64,000 nucleotides of DNA from Orlajensenia sp037404875 (GTDB taxonomy: Bacteria; Actinomycetota; Actinomycetes; Actinomycetales; Microbacteriaceae): positions 121,051 through 185,050 of the forward strand of contig NZ_JBBELO010000034.1 in assembly GCF_037404875.1 (NCBI RefSeq), given 5' to 3'. Of the stretch, positions 1 to 8,561 are shown piece by piece (the first letter of the stretch is position 1; each line of letters opens with the position of its first letter). Position numbers and translations under genes: made by a program. Under the pieces are notes generated by a model. The model saw only the letters and a program-made list of their open reading frames with translations. It did no database searches and had not been told where the DNA came from.

Positions 1-197
1 CGTTCATCGACGCGTACCAGGACGCCCTCGCGCCGTACGGGCAGGTGCTCGTGCCCTCGGGCGACCTGCTCACCTCCGCCGCCGAGATCGGGGCGGCGGC
101 GACGATCGAGGTGGGTCCCGGTGGCCTCTTGACGGCGGCGGCTGAGCCGGTGCGCCGTGGCGGTGGCACCGGGCTCGTGGTGAAGCCGGCAGGCTGA
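1..197 (+). CDS. C-terminal end of an unrecognised protein (partial)
   Basis: An open frame runs from the window edge (first full codon at position 3) to a TGA at 195-197, giving about 64 residues. The visible tail is rich in Ala and Gly and contains GPGGLLTAAAEPVRRGGGTG before ending in VVKPAG. Codon choice (G or C in third position) fits real coding sequence. The start and most of the protein lie outside the window. I do not recognise the family and assign no function. It converges on the nitroreductase gene with a 48-base gap. Confidence 0.6.
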   Translation, partial: FIDAYQDALAPYGQVLVPSGDLLTSAAEIGAAATIEVGPGGLLTAAAEPVRRGGGTGLVVKPAG

Positions 198-245
198 TCG
201 GCGGGAACTGCGCAGACGGCCGCGGGATGCTGCGAGCGGGAGGGC

Positions 246-839
246 TCAGGCGGCCGAGACGACCAGGTCGGCGAGGGGCAGGCGGGTGCGCGGGGCGACC
301 TCGCGCTCGCGCAGCACCTCGGGCAGCGTGTCGACGTCGCCGAGCACGCCGAGGGCGGTCACCGAGACGACCTCGAAGCGGTCCTCCAGGCCGAACACCG
401 AGTGCAGTGCGGCAGCGTCGAACCCGCCCATCTGGTGGGTGTGCAGGCCCTCGTGCTGCGCCTGCACGGTCATGTGGGCGACGGCCTGGCCGAGGTCGTA
501 GCGCGCCCAGGGGCGGGGGGTTCCCTCGGCATCCGCCGTCTCGGCGATGTTGACGATGAGAACGGCGGCCGAGTCGGCCCACGCCTGGTTGAAGCCCATG
601 AGGTTGTCGTGGATGCGCGTGAACTCGGGTGTGCCGCGGCGGGCGACGGCGAAGCGCCAGGGCTGCACGTTGTTGGCCGAGGGCGCCCAGCGAGCGGCCT
701 CGAGGATGGTGCGCAGAACGGCGGTGTCGACGACGGCGGAGGGGTCGTAGGCGCGGGGGCTCCAGCGCTCGACGAGCGGGGTGATGAGAGCGGCGTCGGT
801 GTCGGCGTTGCGCGAGGTGATGTCTGTCACGAGGGTCAT
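246..839 (-). CDS. Nitroreductase family FMN-dependent oxidoreductase
   Basis: A 197-residue protein of the usual single-domain nitroreductase length. The N-terminal half has the family FMN-binding pattern RWSPRAYDP followed by ARWAPSANNVQPWRF (about residues 25-63), which matches the S-x-x-N-x-Q-P-W-R-F signature. These enzymes use bound FMN and NAD(P)H to reduce nitro groups, quinones or other electrophiles in the cytoplasm; the physiological substrate cannot be told from sequence. The ATG at 839 has a weak purine-rich AAAGAAG upstream. It stands alone between a convergent unknown gene and an intergenic palindrome, so context gives no further clue. Confidence 0.85.
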   Translation of the reverse strand: MTLVTDITSRNADTDAALITPLVERWSPRAYDPSAVVDTAVLRTILEAARWAPSANNVQPWRFAVARRGTPEFTRIHDNLMGFNQAWADSAAVLIVNIAETADAEGTPRPWARYDLGQAVAHMTVQAQHEGLHTHQMGGFDAAALHSVFGLEDRFEVVSVTALGVLGDVDTLPEVLREREVAPRTRLPLADLVVSAA

Positions 840-943
840 GTCAGCTTCTTTCGAGATGGAACAAGATGCCGGGACCCCATCGGCCCACCCGGTTCAACGC
901 ATGCGTCTGCATAGTATTCCCGGATGCCGCGGCTTCTCAGAAA

Positions 944-1045
944 CCGAGAAGCGAGGCGATCTTCGCCGACGCGCCGCCTCGGCGCCCGTCCGGACGGCGC
1001 GTCCCGTCGAAACGCCTCGCTTTTCGGAATGTCCTCGCTTTTCGG
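944..1045. repeat. Intergenic palindromic element, type B, copy 1
   Basis: The left arm CCGAGAAGCGAGG (944-956) is the near-perfect reverse complement of CCTCGCTTTTCGG, which occurs twice on the right (1015-1027 and 1033-1045), separated by AATGT. The ~58-base interior is GC-rich and can fold on itself. The same arrangement occurs at 45095-45197, with identical right-hand arms and a one-base-different spacer. It lies in the gap between the nitroreductase start and the aldolase stop and contains no credible gene. Confidence 0.75.
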
Positions 1046-1089
1046 GAGGGCGCTGGGCGCAGGGCGGAAGGGGGAGGGAGGGCGGGCGG

Positions 1090-2166
1090 TCAGCGTGCCC
1101 CGGCGGTCTGCCGCGCGATGGCCGTCACGAACGTGTCGATGTCGGCCTCGGTGGTGTCGAAGCCGCACATCCAGCGCACCTCGTTCTTCGCTGCATCCCA
1201 GTCGTAGAACCGGAACTGCTCGCGCAGGCGGTCGGCCACGCCGTCGGGAAGCACCGCGAACACGCCGTTGGCCTGGGTGGGATGCGAGAACGAGACGCCG
1301 TGGATGGAGCCGTCGGCCAGGCCCGACTCGATCGAGGACCGCAGCCGCGCGGCCATGGCGTTGGCATTGCGGGCGTTGCGCAGCCACAGGTCGCCCTCGA
1401 GCAACGCGATCAGCTGGGCCGAGATGAAGCGCATCTTCGAGGCCAGCTGCATGTTCATCTTGCGCAGGTAGAGCAGGCCCTCGGCGGCCGTCGGCTGCAG
1501 CACCACGATGGCCTCGCCGAACATGAGGCCGTTCTTGGTGCCGCCGAAGCTCACCACGTCGACGCCGACGTCGCTCGTGAATGCGCGGAAGTCCACGCCG
1601 AGCGCGGCTGCGGCGTTCGAGAGGCGGGCGCCGTCGACGTGCAGCTTCATGCCATTGCCGTGGGCGAACTCGGCGATCGCGCCGATCTCGTCGGGCGTGT
1701 AGAGCGTGCCGAGTTCGGTGGACTGCGTGATCGAGACGGCGAGCGGCTGCGCCCGGTGCTCGTCGCCCCAACCCCAGGCCTGCGTGGCGATGAGCTCGGG
1801 CGTGAGCTTGCCGTCGGGGGTGTCGACCGTGAGCAGCTTGATGCCGCCGATGCGCTCGGGTGCGCCGTTCTCATCGGTGTTGATGTGCGCGGTGCTCGCC
1901 GTCACGACGCCGCCCCACCGCGGCAGCATCGACTGCAGCGCGGTCACGTTGGCTCCCGTGCCGTTGAAGACCGGGAAGGCGTGCACGCCGTCGCCGAAGT
2001 GCTCGGCGAAGACCTGCTGCAGCCGCGCCGTGTACGCGTCTTCGCCGTACGAGATCTGGTGCCCGCCGTTCGCCGCCGCCAGTGCCTCGATGATCTCGGA
2101 GTGCACTCCGGAGTAGTTGTCGGAGGCGAAGCCGCGGATTTCGGGGTCATGAAGCATCTGGGTCAC
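1090..2166 (-). CDS. ltaE: Low-specificity L-threonine aldolase (PLP-dependent)
   Basis: 358 residues from a GTG at 2166 (an ATG at 2157 is an alternative). A longer open frame reaches back to 2316, but it would run into the divergent TetR gene and its extra N-terminus is not protein-like. The fold-type I aminotransferase-like sequence starts RGFASDNYSGVHSEI. The PLP lysine is in VVSFGGTKNGLMFGEA (a T-K-N motif typical of threonine aldolases), and the upstream DGARLSN supplies the PLP-ring Asp. The enzyme cleaves L-threonine/allo-threonine and related beta-hydroxy amino acids to glycine and an aldehyde in the cytoplasm. It is monocistronic and divergent from the TetR gene. Confidence 0.88.
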   Translation of the reverse strand: MTQMLHDPEIRGFASDNYSGVHSEIIEALAAANGGHQISYGEDAYTARLQQVFAEHFGDGVHAFPVFNGTGANVTALQSMLPRWGGVVTASTAHINTDENGAPERIGGIKLLTVDTPDGKLTPELIATQAWGWGDEHRAQPLAVSITQSTELGTLYTPDEIGAIAEFAHGNGMKLHVDGARLSNAAAALGVDFRAFTSDVGVDVVSFGGTKNGLMFGEAIVVLQPTAAEGLLYLRKMNMQLASKMRFISAQLIALLEGDLWLRNARNANAMAARLRSSIESGLADGSIHGVSFSHPTQANGVFAVLPDGVADRLREQFRFYDWDAAKNEVRWMCGFDTTEADIDTFVTAIARQTAGAR

Positions 2167-2260
2167 CGAACCATCCTGCCACCGACGGCGAGACGCCCAG
2201 CCCGGCCTCAGCGGTGAGCGTCCCACCAACCGCACACCGCGGCATGGGTAGGGTGAGCAC

Positions 2261-2902
2261 ATGCCGACGGATGCCGCATCCCGCCGCCGCGGACGACCCG
2301 AGACGGCCCTCGCCATCGAGCGCGCCGCCGTCGACCTCGTGCTCGCACAGGGCTACGAGAACGTCACCGTCGACATGATCTGCGAGGCCGCCAGCGTCTC
2401 GCAGCGCACGTTCTTCAACTATTTCAAGACGAAGGATGCCGCCCTGCTCGGGTCGGCCGCGCCGTCGGTCGACGAGGAGCGCGCTGAGCGGTTCGTGCTC
2501 TCGACCGGGCCGATCCTCGCCGAGGCGGTCGGCCTCGTGCGCATCGATCCCGCGATGATCGCCATGACCGAGCCGTTATTCGGCGACCGCATCCGGGCGA
2601 TCGCGTCGCATCCCGAACTGCTCGCTCGCCAGATGGAGCGCTTCGCCGCGATCGAGACCGAGTTGCGCGTCATCATCCGTCGCCGTCTGGAGCGCGAGGT
2701 GACGGATGCCGGCCGAGGCGACGAGCCCGGCTCCCGTGATGCCGACCTCGATGCCGAGGCCGAGGTCACGACTCAACTGCTCGGCGGCCTGCTGCGCTTC
2801 GTCGGGCAGAACCTGGCCCGGGCCATGGAGGCCGGTGCGCCGCCGCCATCGGACGACGAGCTCACGCGACTGCTCGCCTCCGTGCTGCCGAAACTCACCT
2901 GA
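2261..2902 (+). CDS. TetR family transcriptional regulator
   Basis: 213 residues. The N-terminal helix-turn-helix (about residues 13-60) shows the TetR pattern: IERAAVDLVLAQGYENVTVD, then ICEAASVSQRTFFNYFKTKD. The C-terminal ligand domain is variable, as usual. It is divergent from the threonine aldolase and convergent with an ABC-2 export pair, so either could be its target. TetR proteins beside exporters often repress them, but a convergent arrangement gives no shared promoter. Effector unknown. Confidence 0.88.
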   Translation: MPTDAASRRRGRPETALAIERAAVDLVLAQGYENVTVDMICEAASVSQRTFFNYFKTKDAALLGSAAPSVDEERAERFVLSTGPILAEAVGLVRIDPAMIAMTEPLFGDRIRAIASHPELLARQMERFAAIETELRVIIRRRLEREVTDAGRGDEPGSRDADLDAEAEVTTQLLGGLLRFVGQNLARAMEAGAPPPSDDELTRLLASVLPKLT

Positions 2903-2908
2903 GCGGAT

Positions 2909-2931
2909 GCGGCGCGCGCCTCATGCGCCGC
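2909..2931. terminator. Hairpin between convergent genes (possible bidirectional terminator)
   Basis: GCGGCGC (2909-2915) pairs with GCGCCGC (2925-2931) across a 9-base loop, inside the 35-base gap between the TetR stop and the ABC permease stop. There is no T-run, as is common in actinobacteria. Its role is inferred from position only. Confidence 0.4.
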
Positions 2932-2937
2932 CGCCCC

Positions 2938-4044
2938 TCAGCCGGCGAGCGCCTCCGAGATCTTCACCCGGCGCCCCATCTTCAGCAGCGACCCAGCGTA
3001 GATGCGCTCGCCGATCCAGAGCACGACGGCGGTCGTCGCGAGCAGGATGCCGAGCGAGAGCAGCGGTTCCCACCACTGCGCCTGGCCGAGGAAGACGCGC
3101 ATCGGCATGCCGACCGTGGCCGAGAACGGCACATAGCTCATGACGGCGAGCACCACGGGGTTGTCGCCCCAGATGATGACCGCCAGGTAGGGGATCATGA
3201 CGAGCAGTGTGATGGGCGAGGTGACCGAGCCCACATCCTCGGCCCGGGAGACGAGCGAGGCGGCCGCGGCGAACAGTGCGGCGAGCATCACGAAGCCGAA
3301 CACGAAGAAGACGACGAACCACACCACGGAGGGACCGAGTCCCGCCACCACGATCTTCTGGCCGGTCACCAGCAGCGCCGTGAGTGCGACGACCGCGATG
3401 GCGACGATCTGCAGGAAGGCGAGCAGGCTGTTGCCGAGCACCTTGCCGGCCAGCAGTGCGCGCACCGGGATGGCCGAGAGCAGCAGTTCCACGATGCGGG
3501 TCTGCTTCTCTTCGACGACGCTCTGGGCGATCATCGAGCCGAAGGTGATGGCCGACATGAAGAAGACCAGTCCGAAGCCCAGGGCGACGAAATACCGCAG
3601 CAACGGGTTGGGGGCGTTCGGGTCGAGCAGTTCCACGTGGGGGGACTGGCTGATCGCGTTGACGACGCCGTTGGGAACCGTGTCGTAGCCGAGCACCGTG
3701 AGTCCGAGCGGGTTCGCCGCGGTGGCGTCGGAGGCGACGATGATCGCGTCGATGTCGCCGGCCCGCAGCATCCTCTCGGCCTGCTCGCGCCCCGACACGT
3801 CGACCATCTTCAGGCCGGTGCCCTGGATGCCGTCGGCCGCGATGCCGAGGGCGGCGACCTTCGGTGTCGACGACGGCGCGGCGCTCGCGAGCGTGCCGAT
3901 GACGATGGAGGCCAGCACCGCGAGCAGCAGCAGCCCCGTCGAGATGAGGAAGGCCTTGCTGCGCAACCGCATCGTGACCTCGCGACCGGTCACGAGGGCG
4001 ACGCTCGAGCGCAGGGTGGGGGTGACGACGTCGGCGGTGCTCAC
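2938..4044 (-). CDS. ABC-2 type export permease (NatB-like)
   Basis: 368 residues from a GTG at 4044 that overlaps the TGA of the upstream ATPase gene (GTGA), indicating translational coupling. An N-terminal transmembrane helix after RSKAFLISTGLLLLAVLASI is followed by an extracytoplasmic domain of about 150 residues, then a cluster of roughly five hydrophobic helices starting at LRYFVALGFGLVFFMSAITF. This layout is that of NatB/ABC2_membrane_3 permeases, which export sodium, drugs or peptides. The longer open frame upstream is a shadow over the ATPase gene. Substrate unknown. Confidence 0.85.
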   Translation of the reverse strand: MSTADVVTPTLRSSVALVTGREVTMRLRSKAFLISTGLLLLAVLASIVIGTLASAAPSSTPKVAALGIAADGIQGTGLKMVDVSGREQAERMLRAGDIDAIIVASDATAANPLGLTVLGYDTVPNGVVNAISQSPHVELLDPNAPNPLLRYFVALGFGLVFFMSAITFGSMIAQSVVEEKQTRIVELLLSAIPVRALLAGKVLGNSLLAFLQIVAIAVVALTALLVTGQKIVVAGLGPSVVWFVVFFVFGFVMLAALFAAAASLVSRAEDVGSVTSPITLLVMIPYLAVIIWGDNPVVLAVMSYVPFSATVGMPMRVFLGQAQWWEPLLSLGILLATTAVVLWIGERIYAGSLLKMGRRVKISEALAG

Positions 4045-4925
4045 TGCACGACCTCCTTGAAGATCTGGGCGAGGCTCACATGCCGGCGGGCGAAGCTCTG
4101 CACGGCACCGTGCTCGATGGCCTCGCGCAGCACCTGCTGGCGCACGGCATCCGTATCGGCGTCGAAGAGCGCCCAGCCGCCTTCCATCGACAGCACCTGG
4201 ACGCCGGGCACGCTGCGCAGCCACTGCACGTCGCCCGCGAGCCGGAGTTCGTAGCTCACCGGAGCGTGGGTGTCGCGCAGGTGCTCGCGGTCGCCCGCGG
4301 CACGGATGCGGCCTTCGGAGATGATGACGAGGTCGTCGCACAGTCGCTCGACGATGTCGAGTTGGTGCGAGCTGAACAGTACCGGCGCGCCCCTGCCGGC
4401 GTAGTCGGAGAGCACCCCCTGCACCGTCTCGACCGCCATCGGGTCGAGGCCCGAGAAGGGCTCGTCGAGCACGAGCACTTCAGGCCGGTGCACGAGGGCT
4501 GCGGCGATCTGCGCGCGTTGCTGGTTGCCGAGCGACAGGCTCTCGACCGTGTCGTTCAGGCGCTCGCCGAGGCCGAGTCGCTGCAGCAGCTCTGTCGCGT
4601 TGCGCGTTGCAGCAGCCGTCGACCAGCCGTGCAGCCGGGCGAAGTACACGATCTGCTCGAGCACGCGCATCTTCGGGTACAGGCCGCGCTCCTCCGGCAT
4701 GTATCCGAAGCGCCGCCGGTTCACTGCGGTCACGTCGGCGCCGTTGAGGCTCACCGTTCCCCCATCGGCGGCGAGCACGCCCAGGATGATGCGCATCGCC
4801 GTGGTCTTGCCGGCGCCATTGGCCCCGACGAACCCCGTCATGCGGCCCTCGCCGACGGTGAAACTCACGTCGTCGAGGGCGAGACGTTCGCCGTAGCGCT
4901 TGGTGACGTGGTGGAGTTCGAGCAC
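4041..4925 (-). CDS. ABC exporter ATP-binding protein (NatA-like)
   Basis: 294 residues. Walker A is GANGAGKTT (about residues 34-42), the signature is SLSLGNQQRAQIAAAL, Walker B is VLVLDEPFSGLD, and the switch region is FSSHQLDIVERLCDD. The ~80-residue C-terminal extension (VSYELRLAGDVQWLRSVPGV onward) is the DUF4162-type domain typical of ABC-2 exporter ATPases. It forms an operon with the permease downstream, overlapping it by four bases. It drives export across the cytoplasmic membrane; substrate unknown. It is divergent from the secreted M1 peptidase. Confidence 0.9.
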   Translation of the reverse strand: MLELHHVTKRYGERLALDDVSFTVGEGRMTGFVGANGAGKTTAMRIILGVLAADGGTVSLNGADVTAVNRRRFGYMPEERGLYPKMRVLEQIVYFARLHGWSTAAATRNATELLQRLGLGERLNDTVESLSLGNQQRAQIAAALVHRPEVLVLDEPFSGLDPMAVETVQGVLSDYAGRGAPVLFSSHQLDIVERLCDDLVIISEGRIRAAGDREHLRDTHAPVSYELRLAGDVQWLRSVPGVQVLSMEGGWALFDADTDAVRQQVLREAIEHGAVQSFARRHVSLAQIFKEVVQ

Positions 4926-5065
4926 ATGACAACGCTATTAGGAGCGGGGTCGCTGCCGATAGCGATCACTCGCCTCCGACGACGGTATATTGACGAGCAA
5001 TCCTCACGAGAGCAGCATGGGTTCCAACCCGAGTCCCGAGTTCAGCGGCGTGCGAGGAGATTCCC
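4926..5065. promoter_or_regulatory. Divergent promoter region, ABC exporter / M1 peptidase
   Basis: A 140-base gap between divergent genes. It holds a TATATT (4986-4991), a plausible -10 element for the peptidase gene, and the inverted repeat TCGCT(4950-4954)-gccgat-AGCGA(4961-4965), which could be an operator for either side. A good Shine-Dalgarno (GAGGAGA, 5054-5060) precedes the peptidase ATG. No convincing -35 was found, so these assignments are tentative. Confidence 0.3.
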
Positions 5066-7213
5066 ATGGGCGAGTTCGTTCCGAGTACGAGGGCACAGCG
5101 GCGACGGCTGCGTTGGCGGGCCGCGCTCGCCGGCATCGCCGGCCTGGCGCTCGCCATCACGCCGGCGATCGGTGCCTCCGCCGCTCCGTCGGCATCGCCT
5201 GGAGCCCCAGGCATCGGCGACCCGTACTACCCGCTCTCGGGTAACGGCGGCTACAACGTGCTGCACTACGGGCTCGACATCGACTACGTGCCCGACACCG
5301 ATGTGCTGACCGGGCATGCGGTGATCACCGCGACGGCCACCCAGAACCTGAGCACGTTCAACCTCGACCTGCACGGCCTGAGTGTTCGCAACATCTCGGT
5401 GAACGGGCGCGCCGCCACCTGGTCGCGCAGCAAGGACGAGCTCGTCGTCACTCCTCGCACTCCGCTGCGCAAAGGCCTGCCCTTCGTCACGATCGTCTCG
5501 TACTCGGGGGTCCCGGAGCTGTACGAGGATGCCGCCCTGGGCACCGCGGGCTTCTTCCACACCGATGACGGCACACTCGTGGCCGGCCAGCCGTGGGTGG
5601 CAGCGAGCTGGTTCCCCTCGAACGACCATCCCGCCGACAAGGCCCTGTACACCATCCGCATCACGGTGCCGAAGGGGCTCGAGGCGATCTCGAACGGCTC
5701 CCTGCTCTGGCACGGCGACGTCGGCGGCAAGGCGAACTGGGTGTGGAACGTCGACAAGCCGATGGCCTCCTACCTCGCGACCGCCACGATCGGCCAGTTC
5801 GACCTGACGAGGTACAGCCGGGACGGGATCTCGTATCTGGATGCGCTCGATCCCGACCTCTTCGACCCCACGCTGACGGCGCGCACGGGAACCGACTTCG
5901 CGTACTCGCAGCAGGCGAACGATTCCTACAAGCGCCTCGAGCGGCGCCTCACCCCCACGGCGGGGTCGAGCGCGCTGACGTTCTGGATGGATCGCTCTGT
6001 CGAGCCCGGCTGGGACTTCGCCTTCGTCGAGGCGGCACCCGCAGGAACCGATGACTGGACGACGCTCGCCGACGAGAACGGGCACACCGGGCAGGATGCC
6101 GGCAATGCGATGTGCAGTGACCTGCTCGACCAGCATCCGTTCCTCGCGCACTACCTGCAGGAGCCGCCGCACGCGGGTCCGTGCGACCCGAGTGGCACGA
6201 CCGGCGACTGGAACGCCGCAACCGGAGAGGGCGAGGGCTGGGAGCAGTGGCGCATCGACCTCTCCGCGTACGCGGGCGAGCCCGTCGACGTCGCCATCAC
6301 CTACGTCTCCGACTACGCGGTGCAACTCGACGGCGTCGCCATCGACGACGTGCGCGCGCCCGGTGGGGTGGGAAGCACCTCGTTCGAACCGGATGCCGAC
6401 CCGCTCGACGGCTGGAGCGTCACCGGCGCGCCCGCCGGCAGCCCCGGCAATGCGAACGACTGGATCGCGACGAGTGATGGCCCGGCTCCCATCGGCGTTC
6501 AGGCGAAGGCGAGCCTGGCGCGCGAGCCCGAGGTCATCTCGTTCCTCTCGGGAATCTTCGGGCCATATCCGTTCCGGCAGGCGGGTGGCATCGTCGACGA
6601 CTTCTCGGGCCTCGGATTCGCACTCGAGAACCAGACGCGTCCCATCTACGCGAAGGAGTTCTTCGGCGGCTCGAAGGAGCAGGCCGACGGGGTGGTCGTG
6701 CACGAGCTGGCCCACCAGTGGTACGGCGACGACGTCGCCCTGAAGCGGTGGAGCGACATCTGGCTGAACGAGGGCTTCGCCACCTACGCCGAGTGGTTGT
6801 GGGCGGAGCACGAGGGCTACGCCGACCCGCAGGCCTACTTCGACGCGTACTACGCCACGCCCGCCGACGACGACCTGTGGACGTTGCCCATCGGCGACCC
6901 CGGTCCGGATGACATCTTCGACGGCGCCGTCTACGACCGTGGCGGCATGACGTTGCACGCCCTCCGGCTCACGGTCGGCGACGATGCGTTCTTCACCATC
7001 CTGCGTCGCTGGGCGGCCGAGCACTCGGGCGGCCATGGGACGACGGCGGGGTTCATCGCGCTCGCGGAACAGGTCTCGGGGCAGGACCTCGGCGACTTCT
7101 TCGACGACTGGCTGTTCTCGGACACGAAGCCACCGGCTCCCCCATCGGGAGCGCGAACCTTCGTGGCCCCGGAGCATCCGGCGAAGCTCGTCGTGCCGAC
7201 CGGCCGGCGCTGA
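5066..7213 (+). CDS. Secreted M1 family aminopeptidase-like metallopeptidase with an inserted beta-sandwich domain
   Basis: 715 residues with an N-terminal signal peptide (hydrophobic stretch after RRRLRWR, AxA-type cleavage near residue 38). The zinc site is complete: H546-E-L-A-H550 with the third ligand E569, exactly 18 residues later. The GAMEN-like motif reads GFALENQ (517-523). Between the N-terminal beta domain and the catalytic domain (about residues 275-480) lies a ~200-residue insertion, with SALTFWMDRSVEPGWDFAFV and STSFEPDADPLDGW, resembling the MAM/immune-inhibitor-A beta-sandwich. M1 enzymes remove N-terminal residues from peptides; this one acts outside the cell. Start chosen on GAGGAGA 6 bases upstream. 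Confidence 0.9.
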   Translation: MGEFVPSTRAQRRRLRWRAALAGIAGLALAITPAIGASAAPSASPGAPGIGDPYYPLSGNGGYNVLHYGLDIDYVPDTDVLTGHAVITATATQNLSTFNLDLHGLSVRNISVNGRAATWSRSKDELVVTPRTPLRKGLPFVTIVSYSGVPELYEDAALGTAGFFHTDDGTLVAGQPWVAASWFPSNDHPADKALYTIRITVPKGLEAISNGSLLWHGDVGGKANWVWNVDKPMASYLATATIGQFDLTRYSRDGISYLDALDPDLFDPTLTARTGTDFAYSQQANDSYKRLERRLTPTAGSSALTFWMDRSVEPGWDFAFVEAAPAGTDDWTTLADENGHTGQDAGNAMCSDLLDQHPFLAHYLQEPPHAGPCDPSGTTGDWNAATGEGEGWEQWRIDLSAYAGEPVDVAITYVSDYAVQLDGVAIDDVRAPGGVGSTSFEPDADPLDGWSVTGAPAGSPGNANDWIATSDGPAPIGVQAKASLAREPEVISFLSGIFGPYPFRQAGGIVDDFSGLGFALENQTRPIYAKEFFGGSKEQADGVVVHELAHQWYGDDVALKRWSDIWLNEGFATYAEWLWAEHEGYADPQAYFDAYYATPADDDLWTLPIGDPGPDDIFDGAVYDRGGMTLHALRLTVGDDAFFTILRRWAAEHSGGHGTTAGFIALAEQVSGQDLGDFFDDWLFSDTKPPAPPSGARTFVAPEHPAKLVVPTGRR

Positions 7214-7253
7214 GCCGGTGGCCCGCAGGGGCGCACCGCACGGCACGGCGGCC

Positions 7254-8546
7254 ATGAGCGCGCCGGCGCGCCGCATCCAGACCGTCTACCTCGTGCTGAT
7301 GCTCGGCAACACGCTCGCGGCGTCGTTCATCTGGGGCATCAACACGCTGTTCCTGCTCGATGCCGGGCTCTCGAACTTCGAGGCCTTCGCGGCGAACGCC
7401 TTCTTCACCGCGGGCATGGTGATCTTCGAGGTGCCGACCGGCGTGGTCGCCGACACGGTGGGGCGCAAGGCGTCGTACCTCTGGGGCACCGTGACCCTCG
7501 CCGTCACGACCGCCCTGTACTGGATGCTGTGGCTCTGGCACGCGCCCTTCGTCTGGTGGGCGATCGTGTCGGTTCTGCTGGGTCTCGGCTTCACGTTCTT
7601 CTCGGGAGCGGTCGATGCCTGGCTCGTCGATGCCCTCGCATCCGTCGGCTATCGCGGCGGCATGGAGGCGGTCTTCGGTCGCGGACTCGTCGTGACGGGC
7701 ATCGCCATGTTCAGCGGCTCTGTGCTCGGCGGCGTGATCGCGCAGGCGACCAACCTCGGGGTGCCGTTCCTGCTGCGCGCCGGGGTGCTCGTGGTCATGT
7801 TCATCACGGCAGCGGTGCTCATGAAAGACCTCGGCTTCACGCCTGACCGCAGCGAGGGGCCGCTCGCGGCCACCCGCACGGTGCTGCGCGACTCGGTGCG
7901 CTACGGGTTGGGGCGGCCGTCGGTGCGCTACATGATGCTCGCCTCGCCGTTCGCGTCGGGGGTCGGCATCTACGCGTTCTACGCGCTGCAGCCGTATTTG
8001 CTGGAGCTGTACGGCGACGAGACCGCCTACGGGATCGCAGGCCTGGCGGCCGCCATCCTCGCGCTGGCCCAGGTGCTCGGAGGGGTGCTCGCCCCCCGCA
8101 TCCGTCACCTGTTCCACAAGCGCACGTCGACGATCATCCTCATGTCGCTCATCAGCATCGCGGTGCTGATCCTGCTCGGCGTCAACAGCATCTTCTGGCT
8201 GGCGATCGTGCTGCTGGTGGTGTGGGGATTCGTCTTCGCGGCGGGCGGGCCGGTGCGGCAGGCCTACCTGAACGACATGATCCCCTCCAAGCAGCGTGCG
8301 ACGGTGCTCTCGTTCGACTCGTTGCTCGGCAGCGCGGGAGGGGTCGTCATCCAGCCCGCGCTCGGACGCGCCGCCGACCTCTGGGGCTACGGCACGTCGC
8401 TGCTCATCGGAGGCGTGATCGAGGCCGTCGGCGTCCCGTTCCTGCTCGCGAGCCGCGCGCGGGGCGATGCGGCAGACACGGCGACGGGCGATGAGGTGCC
8501 GGATGCCGCGCCCGAGGCGCCGCCCGAGGCGGACGCTACGACGTGA
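7254..8546 (+). CDS. MFS transporter
   Basis: 430 residues from ATG 7254 (a GTG at 7218 is an in-frame alternative just after the peptidase stop). About 12 hydrophobic segments are visible. The loop 2-3 motif GVVADTVGRKASYLWG (near residue 60) is the classic MFS signature G-x-x-x-D-x-x-G-R-K. It encodes a secondary transporter of the cytoplasmic membrane, probably a drug or metabolite exporter. The C-terminal tail is Ala/Glu/Asp-rich and soluble. It is co-directional with the peptidase gene, 40 bases downstream. Substrate unknown. Confidence 0.85.
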   Translation: MSAPARRIQTVYLVLMLGNTLAASFIWGINTLFLLDAGLSNFEAFAANAFFTAGMVIFEVPTGVVADTVGRKASYLWGTVTLAVTTALYWMLWLWHAPFVWWAIVSVLLGLGFTFFSGAVDAWLVDALASVGYRGGMEAVFGRGLVVTGIAMFSGSVLGGVIAQATNLGVPFLLRAGVLVVMFITAAVLMKDLGFTPDRSEGPLAATRTVLRDSVRYGLGRPSVRYMMLASPFASGVGIYAFYALQPYLLELYGDETAYGIAGLAAAILALAQVLGGVLAPRIRHLFHKRTSTIILMSLISIAVLILLGVNSIFWLAIVLLVVWGFVFAAGGPVRQAYLNDMIPSKQRATVLSFDSLLGSAGGVVIQPALGRAADLWGYGTSLLIGGVIEAVGVPFLLASRARGDAADTATGDEVPDAAPEAPPEADATT

Positions 8547-8561
8547 GTGCCCGGGGCCGCG

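Noticed and set aside
781..2217. Long + strand open frame (about 478 codons) across the aldolase gene
   Set aside because: It is antisense to a clear threonine aldolase; open antisense frames are expected at this GC content and the translation has no recognisable domain.
5042..7276. 744-codon minus-strand frame over the M1 peptidase
   Set aside because: Arg/Val/Glu-rich shadow of the peptidase gene; the + strand product has a signal peptide and complete zinc site.
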